Below are positions 1 through 7,343 of a stretch of 64,000 nt of DNA, in pieces (the stretch's first letter is position 1; each line of letters opens with the position of its first letter). The position numbers and the translations under genes were made by a program. This DNA comes from Mycobacterium sp. IS-1496. GTDB lineage: Bacteria; Actinomycetota; Actinomycetes; Mycobacteriales; Mycobacteriaceae. Location: positions 62,001-126,000 of the forward strand of contig NZ_LQIU01000075.1 of NCBI RefSeq assembly GCF_001499995.1, read 5' to 3'. The notes below the pieces were generated by a model. The model did not search any database. It was given only the letters and a program-made list of their open reading frames with translations, and was not told the DNA's origin.

Positions 1-75
1 TGAGGCGAACTCGATCAGTGACATAGCTGTCAGACCGACGGCGGACACGGCGATGCGTTGTACCCAAGGCTTCAT
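1..75 (-). CDS. Partial secreted/membrane protein, N-terminus only
   Basis: Only the first 25 codons lie in the window; the gene runs off the left edge. The start ATG is at 75, preceded on the minus strand by a GAGA-containing purine stretch that could bind the ribosome. The visible residues begin MKPWVQR and continue with a hydrophobic stretch rich in Ala, Val, Leu and Met, as in a signal peptide or first membrane helix. Nothing else of the protein is visible, so no function is proposed. Confidence 0.55.
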   Translation of the reverse strand, partial: MKPWVQRIAVSAVGLTAMSLIEFAS

Positions 76-475
76 GGACGTCTTCTCTCGGTCGCCTCTC
101 CAGGAAGTCTAAGAGCGCGTGCGGCCCAGGGTGTGCGAATCAGCGCTGTATTCGAATTCATTGCCGCCACGATGACGCGTATGGCCGATCGGCTCCGCGA
201 TGGCGAATATGCCCACGCGCTTCGGTCGGTGGATTTATCGTGGGCTCTAGGGTGCATGGAGCCTCACCACCTCTGAATCGCGGAAGTAGCCGTCGATGAC
301 TTCAGTGCTACAAGAGGCCGGGATCAGCCCAGACTGCGGCGATCCCAGCGATCTCGTGTCGGTGTCAATGCGCTGCGCCCCCCGTGTCACGCAGGACCGG
401 TCGCCCGCCCATGGACGACTCGGTCCGATAGACAGCGGGATCAGAATGCGATGACCCACTGAAGGAGAAGCAGCA
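76..475. other. Intergenic region, no gene seen
   Basis: About 400 bases between the divergent edge gene and the hemophore-type gene. The open frames here look like chance frames, with no codon bias or recognisable domain. The right end carries the AAGGAG ribosome binding site of the gene starting at 476. Promoters for both flanking genes presumably lie here but no clear hexamers were identified. Confidence 0.5.
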
Positions 476-844
476 ATGACGTTGCCGTTAGGGCGTTTTG
501 GCCGCCGGGCAGTAGTGGGAGCGGTCAGCTCTCTGGTGATGGCCGGTGCGGCGGTTCTCGGCGGGGGAGCGGCTGCCGCCCAGCCGCCGACGCCGCCCCC
601 ACCCGCACCGCCGAATTGTTCACCCGCGGACTGGGCCGGTGTCAGGGCGGGGGTGGCCGCGGCCGTCTCGGCCTATCTGTACACGCATCCCCCCGTGAAC
701 GATTTCTTCGCGACCCTCAAAGGCCAACCGCGGGAGGAGATGCGTCCACAGGTGCAGCAGTACATGGACGCCAATCCGCAGGTCCGGGCCGAGCTCGAAG
801 CCATCCGAAAACCCGCAACAGACTTCCTCGACCGGTGTAGGTGA
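476..844 (+). CDS. Hemophore-type (MHB) secreted heme-binding protein
   Basis: A 122-residue exported protein of the mycobacterial hemophore family, small secreted helical proteins thought to bind or shuttle heme outside the cytoplasm. A signal peptide with an Arg-Arg pair at 10-11, a long hydrophobic core and an Ala-rich cleavage region near residue 35 is clear, followed by a Pro-rich linker. The mature part is a short helical domain with Cys48 and Cys121 placed to form the family's disulfide, plus Tyr/His-containing helices. The start is supported by AAGGAG 8 nt upstream. It stands alone. Family assignment comes from length, Cys spacing and overall pattern; heme binding itself is inferred. 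Confidence 0.8.
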   Translation: MTLPLGRFGRRAVVGAVSSLVMAGAAVLGGGAAAAQPPTPPPPAPPNCSPADWAGVRAGVAAAVSAYLYTHPPVNDFFATLKGQPREEMRPQVQQYMDANPQVRAELEAIRKPATDFLDRCR

Positions 845-975
845 CGTCGAATCCGGTCGGACAGCTTGTGAGCGCGCGCTGGTTGGAAGTGCTCGCGGGC
901 GCCCGCCCCTCGCTGTCAAAACCTCTGTCGGACAGGTGATTCACGCGTTCGGTCGACGGCTGGTCGAAGGGAGGG

Positions 976-1467
976 ATGGTGGACCTGGCGAGTTGGGTCG
1001 TGGGTCTGTCGCTCATTGTGCTCACCATCGCGATCCACACGACCGGAGTGGTGGTCATGGCTTTTCGCATGGAGGCGAGGATCCGGACCCGTGTCGGGAC
1101 GGACGATCTCGGTCCGGGGCGGGCCATTCCCATCGTGAGCGGCAATATCGCGTTCGTCGCGTTGACGCTCGCGGTTCTGCATGGGCTGGACGGCGTGCTG
1201 TGGGCGTCGGCCTACCGATGGCTCGGCGCGTTCGACTCGTTCACGGACGCGTCGGTCTATTCCCTGGGCACCATGGTCTCGCTCGACGTACGGGGACTGG
1301 TGCTGCCCGACCGGCTGCGTCTGATCAGTGCGCTGGAGGCAGTGAACGGCGTCCTGCTGTTCGGCATCAGCACGGCTTTCATCTTCGCGGTGATGCAGGC
1401 GTACTTTTTGGCATTCGTCCGTCGGCATCGAAGCGACCCGGCTGAGGGGGTCGACCGACAGCCGTGA
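976..1467 (+). CDS. Ion-channel-fold membrane protein, degenerate pore filter
   Basis: A 163-residue integral membrane protein. Hydrophobic helices lie at about residues 5-30, 52-80 and 115-145, with a short amphipathic segment near 90-107 before the last helix. The order helix, helix, re-entrant segment, helix and the wording around it (DASVYSLGTMVSL, then RLISALEAVNGVLLFG) resemble two-TM/pore potassium-channel-like proteins (Ion_trans_2). The filter position, which in channels reads like TxGYGD, is here TMVSLDVRG at 99-107. So a channel ancestor is plausible, but potassium selectivity is not expected. GGGAGG lies directly before the ATG at 976; GTG at 979 is an alternative start. Confidence 0.6.
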   Translation: MVDLASWVVGLSLIVLTIAIHTTGVVVMAFRMEARIRTRVGTDDLGPGRAIPIVSGNIAFVALTLAVLHGLDGVLWASAYRWLGAFDSFTDASVYSLGTMVSLDVRGLVLPDRLRLISALEAVNGVLLFGISTAFIFAVMQAYFLAFVRRHRSDPAEGVDRQP

Positions 1468-1474
1468 TTTACGA

Positions 1475-1491
1475 CCGACACGACAGGTCGG
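1475..1491. terminator. Possible weak bidirectional hairpin
   Basis: CCGAC at 1475-1479 can pair with GTCGG at 1487-1491 around a 7-nt loop, between the tail-to-tail genes ending at 1467 and 1495. The stem is short and has no T-tract, so this is only a candidate. Confidence 0.25.
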
Positions 1492-1494
1492 GGG

Positions 1495-2508
1495 TCATGT
1501 CATCGTCGCGAGGTTGTGCCACAGGTTGCGCAGGCTCTCGGTGCCGCCGAAGAGGGTGGTGAAATGCGTGGAGTCGATGAGCACGATGTCGCCCGCACGT
1601 TCACCCGACGGCGGCATCCAGATCAGCGCGTTGAACTCGCTGTTCCCCTCGGCGGTGAAGGGGTGCGGGCGGTCGGGGTCGATGCGCTGGCGGGCCAGGA
1701 CGCGCAGGTCGTCGCTCTCGGGCGCCGTCAGCTCGTAATGCGGCAGGTGGGGGTGGAAGCTGAAGGTGGTCACATCGTCGAGCAGGCGTGATGCGTCGAG
1801 ATCGCGAAATCCGCTGATCGGCGCGATGTCTCCGGTGCCGTTCACAACGGCCGGTCGCAGACCCCACCTGTTGTGTACCGGCACGTTCAGGCCGCGCATC
1901 AGTGATCGGGTGTACTGGCCGAAGCGTTGCTGGCGCGGTACCAGCGGGTCGCCGTGGTGCTCGTACTCGACCTGTCGTTGAGCGAAATCCTCGGTGAAGC
2001 CGACGTCGTGGTGCGGGGCGAGCAGGAGGCACGTCCCCTCCCGGGTCAGCCACTCCCGGATCGCGGCGATCTCCTCGGGCGCCGCTTCCTGCTCGGAGAG
2101 GATGTGATCGAGCCCGAACACCATGAGGGTGTCGGTGTCGGCCAGGATCCGCTCGTCGATGGGCAACCTGTAGCCCGCCTGATCGATGCGCTGGAACACG
2201 GCGACCGGGTGGCCGGTCGCCTCCTCCGCGAGGTGCTGGAAGGTCAACGTCGAGCGGTGGAAGAGCTCCAGTGTTCCCGCGATGCCCTGGAGGAAGTGCG
2301 CCTCGTCGTATTCCGGCGTCTCGTAACCGGGCCATGCGACATTCCGCACTTCGGTGATCGTCGAGAACCGGTTGTACATCTCGGCGGGATCGCGTTGCGC
2401 CTCCCACGGATAGCTCCACGTCCAGTAGATGCTCATGCGTCGCTTGCCGTCGTGACCGCGCGCGATGTGGCTCTGGTTGTAGGTGCGTGCCGGCGCGAGG
2501 GGGCTCAT
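1495..2508 (-). CDS. Uncharacterised protein, DyP operon partner
   Basis: A 337-residue soluble protein of unknown function, last gene of a probable three-gene operon behind the DyP peroxidase, whose stop lies 7 nt upstream of its ATG. GAGG precedes the ATG at 2508; a longer frame would run into the peroxidase gene and is rejected. The segment around residues 105-160 (a Leu-Met-Val-Phe-Gly-Leu-Asp strand, a helix, then IREWL and a LLLAPHHDVG strand) has the look of a flavodoxin/class I glutamine-amidotransferase-like fold. No catalytic Cys-His-Glu triad could be placed. Many His residues (HFTTLF, HHDVG, FHPHLPHYEL) could suit metal or heme contact, which is speculation. Confidence 0.7.
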   Translation of the reverse strand: MSPLAPARTYNQSHIARGHDGKRRMSIYWTWSYPWEAQRDPAEMYNRFSTITEVRNVAWPGYETPEYDEAHFLQGIAGTLELFHRSTLTFQHLAEEATGHPVAVFQRIDQAGYRLPIDERILADTDTLMVFGLDHILSEQEAAPEEIAAIREWLTREGTCLLLAPHHDVGFTEDFAQRQVEYEHHGDPLVPRQQRFGQYTRSLMRGLNVPVHNRWGLRPAVVNGTGDIAPISGFRDLDASRLLDDVTTFSFHPHLPHYELTAPESDDLRVLARQRIDPDRPHPFTAEGNSEFNALIWMPPSGERAGDIVLIDSTHFTTLFGGTESLRNLWHNLATMT

Positions 2509-2515
2509 AGGTGCC

Positions 2516-3835
2516 TCAACTGTCGAGTGACGCCAGGTATCGCATGGCGCGGATCCCGGGCAGGAAGAAGTACGCACCGCCGGTGAGCGTGGTGAACGCG
2601 GGTAGTCCCTTGAACACCTTGCGGATCGGCCGCTTCGGGATCGTGTACTCCAGCGTGCCGTCCTGGGTGCCGCAGATCGGGTCGTGCTCGTTGCCCAGCT
2701 CGTGGAATGCCTTGTCGTTGATCCAGACGTTCTGCGCGAACTCGAACTGGCGGATCAGGCTGGCGCCGATGATGAATGCGGCGATACCGCGGTCCACGCC
2801 GTCATCCGGGGCGTCGTCCGGTAGCGCCGGCCCGTAGGTGGCGCCGCGGCGGATCATGCGGTGCCGGTTCATGTTGTGGGCGGTGTCGCGGGGATTGAGA
2901 CGACGGGCGTGCGATCCCAGCGGACAGGCGTACCCGTGGGGATCCATGGTCTTGTAGTTGAAGTCGTTGTTGCGCATGGGGTCGGCACCGAGCTCGGGAT
3001 CATCGCGTTCGGGCGCCAGCACAAGCGGGGCGCCGCTGCGCCATCGGCCCATGAACTTCGCGGCCAGCAACTCCTGGTCGTCGGCCGTGTCCGCGTTGTC
3101 GCGGAGGTACTGGCGGAACAACCCGACGTGCTCCTGCAGCCGCCGGTAGGCCATGTAGCTGCCGTTGCGTGACAACACCTCGGGCTGCGGCGAATCGGCC
3201 GTGACACCGTTCTCGTCGGGGTAGCCCAGGATGAACTCGCCGGGTTTCAGCGGCGCGCCCGAACCCGGTGTCGGCATCTCACCCGAACCTTCGATCACCG
3301 GCTGCGACAACCGATCGCGGAATCCGAAGTGGTCGTGAGCGTAGTTGAACGGCGGTGTCGCGTTCAGGTCGAGATACGACAGCGACTTCACACCCGCGCA
3401 CCGGTCGAGCAGTCTGTTGTGCTCGCCGATGCAACGCCGGTGCTCGGCGTCGGTGCGGGCGAACAGGATGGCGATGGCGTGCAGCTTGTCATCGGCCAGA
3501 CCGCCGGTCCAGTGCTCGGGGGCGTTGCGCCCGGTGTCTCCCAGGATGTCGGCACGCGCCGCCATGCCTTCGCGGAACTCGTCAGGGAAGGAGTTGAGCG
3601 AATCCTCGGGAAGCCCCATCGCACGCAGCCCGTTCCAGGTGAAGGCCAGCGTGATCCACCGCTCGGAACTGTCCATCGAGGCCATGGCCGCCGAGGCGGA
3701 ATCGACCCGATCGATCAACTCGGACAGCCACGCGCGAGCGCCCACCGGGTCGTCGAACGACAGGAACTCGTAGCGGCCCGTCATCGCCGGCGTGCGGGTC
3801 AACAGGATGTGCTGGATGTCGTCGAGTTCGAGCAT
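2516..3835 (-). CDS. DyP-type heme peroxidase (large subgroup)
   Basis: A 439-residue dye-decolorising-type peroxidase, a heme enzyme that uses hydrogen peroxide to oxidise varied substrates. The family landmarks are present: the GxxD motif with the catalytic Asp (GFRD at 171-174, followed by Arg175 instead of the usual Gly), the proximal heme His309 in GSHARRLNPRD, and the distal Arg in MIRRG about residue 328. It is longer than the encapsulin-cargo DyPs (about 340 aa) and resembles the large class D/V enzymes. No signal peptide and no obvious encapsulin-targeting tail are seen, so it is probably cytoplasmic. It lies between two unassigned genes in the same direction. Confidence 0.88.
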   Translation of the reverse strand: MLELDDIQHILLTRTPAMTGRYEFLSFDDPVGARAWLSELIDRVDSASAAMASMDSSERWITLAFTWNGLRAMGLPEDSLNSFPDEFREGMAARADILGDTGRNAPEHWTGGLADDKLHAIAILFARTDAEHRRCIGEHNRLLDRCAGVKSLSYLDLNATPPFNYAHDHFGFRDRLSQPVIEGSGEMPTPGSGAPLKPGEFILGYPDENGVTADSPQPEVLSRNGSYMAYRRLQEHVGLFRQYLRDNADTADDQELLAAKFMGRWRSGAPLVLAPERDDPELGADPMRNNDFNYKTMDPHGYACPLGSHARRLNPRDTAHNMNRHRMIRRGATYGPALPDDAPDDGVDRGIAAFIIGASLIRQFEFAQNVWINDKAFHELGNEHDPICGTQDGTLEYTIPKRPIRKVFKGLPAFTTLTGGAYFFLPGIRAMRYLASLDS

Positions 3836-3856
3836 GGGTGGCGGCCTTGTGAGCGA

Positions 3857-4417
3857 TCACTGCATCTGGTCGAGCATGACGGAGAAGGCGTCCTTCAACC
3901 GGAGTGCCTTCTTGATCTCGTCGGCTGTCGCGTACGGGTACTCGCCGTATTCCAGAAAGCTCGGGAAGTGATGCTCGCGCACGAACTTCACGAAGCTTTC
4001 CGGATTCTCTTTCCAGTCCTCCGGGAAGCCCTCGAGATTGGTGAACACCGTGCAGATACCGCTCTGGCTGAACAGCTGGACGGCATCCTCGGTGTATTTG
4101 TCGAAATCGGTGTCGAAGATGCCCTGATATTGGAAGTGCAGTCCCGCCCCGACGTCGAACAGCAGCCACCGCAGATAGTGCAGACGCAGGGGTGCGAGGA
4201 ACTCGGGCGAATCGGCGATCGCGGCTTCGATGATCTTGCCGTGTTCGCGGATGGCGCCTTCGCGACCGTCCTTGACCTTGGCGATGATCGAAAACCCGTA
4301 ACACGCCGGGGTTCTCGGGAAGACCGGTCCGTAGCGACCCCGTTCGAGTTCGAAGTACCCCTCGGCGGGGATCGCCACCGCTGCGGGCCTGCTCCAGTCA
4401 TGATCGGTGATCGGCAT
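3857..4417 (-). CDS. Uncharacterised protein, first gene of DyP operon
   Basis: A 186-residue soluble protein of unknown function, 21 nt upstream of the DyP peroxidase and probably the first gene of its operon. It has no signal peptide or membrane segment and is rich in aromatic residues (EGYFELERGRYGPVF near 20-33, LHYLRWLLF, LHFQYQGIF). A repeated pattern of strand, helix and FTNLEGFPEDW near 125-135 hints at a ferredoxin-like alpha/beta barrel, as in small heme- or quinone-binding enzymes, but no family could be named. The operon suggests a job linked to peroxidase chemistry, for example supplying or receiving substrate; this is inference. Confidence 0.65.
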   Translation of the reverse strand: MPITDHDWSRPAAVAIPAEGYFELERGRYGPVFPRTPACYGFSIIAKVKDGREGAIREHGKIIEAAIADSPEFLAPLRLHYLRWLLFDVGAGLHFQYQGIFDTDFDKYTEDAVQLFSQSGICTVFTNLEGFPEDWKENPESFVKFVREHHFPSFLEYGEYPYATADEIKKALRLKDAFSVMLDQMQ

Positions 4418-4503
4418 GCGCCCTCCAACCCTCGCCCGGTGAGCCGGACACTACTCCGTGGATGCGATCTCAGAGCGCGTTTCAGCGTCGATAAGTCGAC
4501 TGA

Positions 4504-4905
4504 TCAGAGACCCTTCGCCCACGCCCAGGCGGTCAGCCGCCACGAGCCGTCGATCCTGCGAAGTGCGACGGTGAAGAGCGCATCAGATTGCGTGACGTGC
4601 TCGCCGCGGAGGTCGTACTCGAAGGTGACGGGTACGACGACGTATCCGTAGTCACCCGTGACGTCGACATGCCGCGGATCGCCGAGCGCGATCCGGTATC
4701 CGGAGGCTCCCAAGTGCTCAGCCTCGACGGCTGCGTCGGCCCACCACTGTTCGGCTGCCCTCGGCCCCTGCCAGACATGCGGAGACATCCCGTCGAGTAT
4801 CTGCATCGGATCGGCGCAGACGGCCGCCATCGCCGTCACATCCCCGTGGTTGAAGGCGTCGACGTACTCCCGCACCACCACCATCGGATCATCGGAACCA
4901 GTCAT
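4504..4905 (-). CDS. SnoaL/NTF2-like fold protein
   Basis: A 133-residue protein with the cone-shaped NTF2-like fold used by SnoaL-type cyclases, ketosteroid isomerase relatives and many proteins of unknown role. The evidence is the N-terminal helix with YVDAFNHGDVTAMAAVCADP, the Trp-rich centre (WQGPRAAEQWW) and the C-terminal strands ending in GSWRLTAWAWAKG, all typical of DUF4440/SnoaL-like domains. AGGAGG 6 nt before the ATG at 4905 supports this start over the GTG one codon upstream. It is separated by 86 bp from the DyP operon. The substrate is unknown. Confidence 0.7.
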   Translation of the reverse strand: MTGSDDPMVVVREYVDAFNHGDVTAMAAVCADPMQILDGMSPHVWQGPRAAEQWWADAAVEAEHLGASGYRIALGDPRHVDVTGDYGYVVVPVTFEYDLRGEHVTQSDALFTVALRRIDGSWRLTAWAWAKGL

Positions 4906-4978
4906 CACGGTCCTCCTCGACTCGCCGCCCGACGCGTCGGGGCAGCGAAGCTCAGACTACCGACGGCGATCGATCCCG

Positions 4979-4984
4979 GATACT
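4979..4984 (+). promoter_or_regulatory. Putative leaderless -10 (GATACT)
   Basis: GATACT is followed by exactly 6 nt and then the ATG at 4991. In mycobacteria transcription usually starts about 7 nt after the -10, which would put the transcript start at the ATG. No Shine-Dalgarno sequence is seen, in agreement. Confidence 0.5.
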
Positions 4985-4990
4985 GGTCGC

Positions 4991-5206
4991 ATGACAGCGA
5001 AATGGGATGTCGTGGTCGTGGCGCCCGCCGAGGAGGGCATCGAGCACCCCTCGGACGAGGATCTGCAGTCCACCACCACTGACGGTGCGGACGAGGCCGA
5101 GGCTCGGCGGATGTACGCCGAGACGCTGCAGGCTGTTGGCGCTCAGCGCCACACTGCCGTCCAGCTCCGCTGCGACGGCCGCATCATCGAACAGTGGCCG
5201 AGCTAG
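4991..5206 (+). CDS. Small hypothetical protein (71 aa)
   Basis: A 71-residue acidic protein of unknown function. Residues 1-15 (starting MTAKWDVVVVAP) form a strand-like start, the middle is very acidic (EEGIEHPSDEDL, DGADEAEARR), and the end RCDGRIIEQWPS looks like a closing strand. It probably starts without a leader (GATACT 6 nt before the ATG). It ends tail-to-tail with the small HTH gene, 1 bp away. Codon use looks coding, with GC-rich third positions. No family is recognised. Confidence 0.6.
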   Translation: MTAKWDVVVVAPAEEGIEHPSDEDLQSTTTDGADEAEARRMYAETLQAVGAQRHTAVQLRCDGRIIEQWPS

Positions 5207-5207
5207 G

Positions 5208-5381
5208 TCACTTCGCGCGGCGCCGCGAGGCCACCCACCTGTCGACGGTCTCTCGGGCCCACCCCTGATTGCGCCCGACGGTCACGTCGGGTTCCGGGAA
5301 GTCGACGTAGCCCTTCACCGTCGCGAGGCTGACGCCGAGATACTCGGCGATCTCGCCCCGCGACATGAAATGCAGCACCAC
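5208..5381 (-). CDS. Small HTH (MerR/AlpA-type) DNA-binding protein
   Basis: A 57-residue protein made almost only of a helix-turn-helix. The segment MSRGEIAEYLGVSLATVKGYV (first 20 residues from internal Met5/6 region) gives helix-turn-recognition helix, followed by a Pro-containing wing and GWARETVDRWVASRR, as in excisionase/AlpA/MerR-like small regulators common in mycobacteria. Such proteins bind DNA as dimers; the target is unknown. The GTG at 5381 is chosen because it keeps the VLHFM lead seen in relatives; GTG at 5378 and ATG at 5366 are alternatives. TAGGCT at 5395-5390 on the minus strand lies 8 nt upstream and may be a -10. It may act on the AT-rich region upstream of the PE-PPE gene. 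Confidence 0.65.
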   Translation of the reverse strand: MVLHFMSRGEIAEYLGVSLATVKGYVDFPEPDVTVGRNQGWARETVDRWVASRRRAK

Positions 5382-5514
5382 GAGTCGTGAGCCTACCCGA
5401 CCACGAGGAGTCGTCCTTAAAGAGGAAACCAGTTCTTCTTACTGGTGCAAATGGTTCGTTTGAACTGTATTTTTCTACGCAAGCATAGGTTGCTAGCACC
5501 ACCCTTAAAGGGGT

Positions 5515-5520
5515 TAGGGT
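5515..5520 (+). promoter_or_regulatory. Putative leaderless -10 (TAGGGT)
   Basis: TAGGGT fits TAnnnT and is followed by 6 nt and the ATG at 5527, the spacing of a leaderless mRNA. Just upstream, at about 5501-5511, CCCTTAAAGGG forms a small inverted repeat in an unusually AT-rich stretch (about 5410-5510), and CCTTAAAG occurs again near 5414. This could be an operator. Confidence 0.5.
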
Positions 5521-5526
5521 GCCGCC

Positions 5527-6495
5527 ATGAAAGGCGCCCTTAAGGTTGCTACCGCCACGGCCTCGTTCGCGATCGCGACCGCCGTCCCCGCGTCGGCGGA
5601 CACGGCCCTCTACGTCGGCGGCACGGGCTGGCCCGGCACGCCCACGCAGTCCCAGATGACCTGGCTGCGCAACGACGTCTACGCCGGCCGCGACGACACG
5701 CTCGTGGGCGTCGGCTACCCGGCGTCACCGATCCTGATGAACGAATCGGTCGCCATGGGCGCGAGGGAACTCGGCGGTGCGGTCACCACGACCACGGGGC
5801 GCAAATCGCTCGTGGGCGTCTCCCAGGGCAGCCTCGTTGTACACGAGGAGGAGCGGCGCATCATGACGCTTCCCGAGAACCAGCGCCCGGCCAAGAACGA
5901 CGTGCGGTTCGTCTACATCGGTGACCCGGCCCGGCCCTCCGGCGGCATCGCCAACTGGGTTCCCGAAGGCGTCCGCGTCCCTGGCATCGGGATCAGCCGA
6001 CCGGCTCCGCTGGTCGAAACCCCGTACGAGACCGTCTATGTCACCCGCGAGTACGACGGCATCGCCGACTTCCCGGACCGTCCTCTCAACCTGCTCTCGA
6101 CCGCGAACGCCGTCATGGGCGTGGTCTACCTGCACCCGAACTACGGGGTGGACCTGACCGACGTGCCGAAGGGCAACATCACCGAGACGACGAACACGAA
6201 GGGCGGCAAGACCACCTCGTACCTCGTCCCGACGAAGGAACTGCCGCTGACCAAGCCGTTGCGTCAGCTGGGCGTCGACCGCCGCATCGTCGACGAGGTC
6301 GACAGGCACCTGCGACCGGTCGTCGATTCCGGCTACAAGCGCAACGACACCAAACGGAACACGGTGTCAGGGGCCGACGAACCGACGGCGTCGCAGCGGG
6401 ACGGCGCCCGCTCGGATGACGCCGCCGACGGTCGCGACGGCGTCGACGCATTTGCGGGTCAGCCGCCAGTCGTAAAATCCGCGGGTGGCTCCTGA
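5527..6495 (+). CDS. Secreted PE-PPE-domain serine esterase
   Basis: A 322-residue exported alpha/beta hydrolase with the PE-PPE (cutinase-like) domain, which in characterised mycobacterial members has esterase activity on short to medium acyl esters. A signal peptide ends at about residue 24 (PASA-D). The nucleophile elbow is GVSQG at 97-101, with Ser99. YIGDPARPSGG, the YDGIADFP segment (acid) and LHPNY (His) give the usual order of the family. The last 50 residues are polar and disordered. It has no PE or PPE N-terminus, so it is a free-standing esterase. Its stop overlaps the AraC gene by 11 bp. Confidence 0.85.
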   Translation: MKGALKVATATASFAIATAVPASADTALYVGGTGWPGTPTQSQMTWLRNDVYAGRDDTLVGVGYPASPILMNESVAMGARELGGAVTTTTGRKSLVGVSQGSLVVHEEERRIMTLPENQRPAKNDVRFVYIGDPARPSGGIANWVPEGVRVPGIGISRPAPLVETPYETVYVTREYDGIADFPDRPLNLLSTANAVMGVVYLHPNYGVDLTDVPKGNITETTNTKGGKTTSYLVPTKELPLTKPLRQLGVDRRIVDEVDRHLRPVVDSGYKRNDTKRNTVSGADEPTASQRDGARSDDAADGRDGVDAFAGQPPVVKSAGGS

Positions 6496-6925
6496 TGAGC
6501 GTCGACTCGACGACCTGAAGCGCCTGCGCAGGGTCCGCGACCGGATGGATCGCGACTACGCGCAACCCCTCGATGTCGAAGCCCTCGCGCGCGGCGTGGA
6601 CATGTCCTCCGGCCACCTCAGTCGCCAGTTCAAGCTCGCCTACGGCGAGTCGCCGTACAGCTATCTGATGACGCGTCGCATCGAGCGGGCGATGGCGCTG
6701 CTGCGCCGCGGCGACCTCAGCGTCACCGATGTCTGCTTCGCCGTGGGCTGTTCGTCACTGGGCACGTTCAGCACCCGGTTCACCGAGCTCGTCGGTGTCC
6801 CGCCCAGTGTCTACCGCCGGCGGCTGGCCGGCACGACGCACGAGCCGCCGACGTGCGTGACCAAAGTGGTGACCAGACCGGTCAGGAATCGAGAAGCACC
6901 CGCGGCGGAGCCGCACCTACGGTGA
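6485..6925 (+). CDS. AraC-family transcription regulator (DNA-binding domain)
   Basis: A 146-residue protein consisting of the AraC/XylS double helix-turn-helix domain without a sensor domain. The two HTHs are at about 26-60 (DVEALARGVDMSSGHLSRQF) and 75-115 (SVTDVCFAVGCSSLGTFSTR), followed by the family's GVPPSVYRR motif. It starts at GTG 6485 inside the end of the esterase gene. Directly downstream are a VOC protein and a UvrA-like ATPase, an order I recognise as recurrent in actinobacteria, so it probably controls those two genes. Without an effector domain it may act by amount or with a partner. Confidence 0.88.
   Translation: MAPDERRLDDLKRLRRVRDRMDRDYAQPLDVEALARGVDMSSGHLSRQFKLAYGESPYSYLMTRRIERAMALLRRGDLSVTDVCFAVGCSSLGTFSTRFTELVGVPPSVYRRRLAGTTHEPPTCVTKVVTRPVRNREAPAAEPHLR
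6918..6923 (+). promoter_or_regulatory. Putative internal leaderless -10 (TACGGT)
   Basis: TACGGT sits in the last codons of the AraC gene, with 6 nt to the ATG at 6930, the same spacing as other leaderless candidates here. It could drive the VOC-UvrA genes apart from the regulator. Confidence 0.35.
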
Positions 6926-6929
6926 GTCC

Positions 6930-7340
6930 ATGGACATCACGATTCACAACACCTTCCTCCCGCATGAGGACCCCGAGCAGTCGTTGGCGTTCTACCGCGA
7001 CGTCCTGGGGTTCGAGGTCCGCCTCGACGTCGGCGGCGGCACGATGCGCTGGATCACCGTGGGCCCGCCCGGCCAACCCGGCACGTCGATCGTCCTGCAC
7101 CCGCCGGCCGCAGATCCCGGGATCACCGACGAAGAGCGCCGCACCATCGCCGAGATGATGGCCAAGGGCACCTACGCGATCATCGTCCTGGCCACCAAAG
7201 ACCTCGACGCCACGTTCGAACGGTTGCAGGCGTGTGAGGCCGACATCGTTTCCGAACCCACCCAACAGCCGTACGGTGTCCGTGACTGCGCTGTCCGCGA
7301 CCCCGCGGGCACCATGATCCGTATCCAGGAGCTGCCCTGA
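6930..7340 (+). CDS. VOC (glyoxalase/bleomycin-resistance fold) protein
   Basis: A 136-residue vicinal-oxygen-chelate protein. Two beta-alpha-beta-beta-beta modules are visible: DPEQSLAFYRDVLGFEVR near 14-33 and the C-terminal DCAVRDPAGTMIRI. The first-module His (HNTF/LPHED) and the end of the second module could give metal ligands, but the set is incomplete, so it may be a binding protein (drug sequestration, as in bleomycin-resistance proteins) and not a metal enzyme. It sits 4 nt before the UvrA-like gene. The neighbour points to protection against a DNA-binding or electrophilic small molecule; this is inference. Confidence 0.82.
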   Translation: MDITIHNTFLPHEDPEQSLAFYRDVLGFEVRLDVGGGTMRWITVGPPGQPGTSIVLHPPAADPGITDEERRTIAEMMAKGTYAIIVLATKDLDATFERLQACEADIVSEPTQQPYGVRDCAVRDPAGTMIRIQELP

Positions 7341-7343
7341 ACC

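Noticed and set aside
2516..3835. DyP as encapsulin cargo
   Set aside because: No encapsulin shell gene is adjacent, the protein is about 100 residues longer than cargo DyPs and the C-terminus lacks a recognisable targeting peptide.
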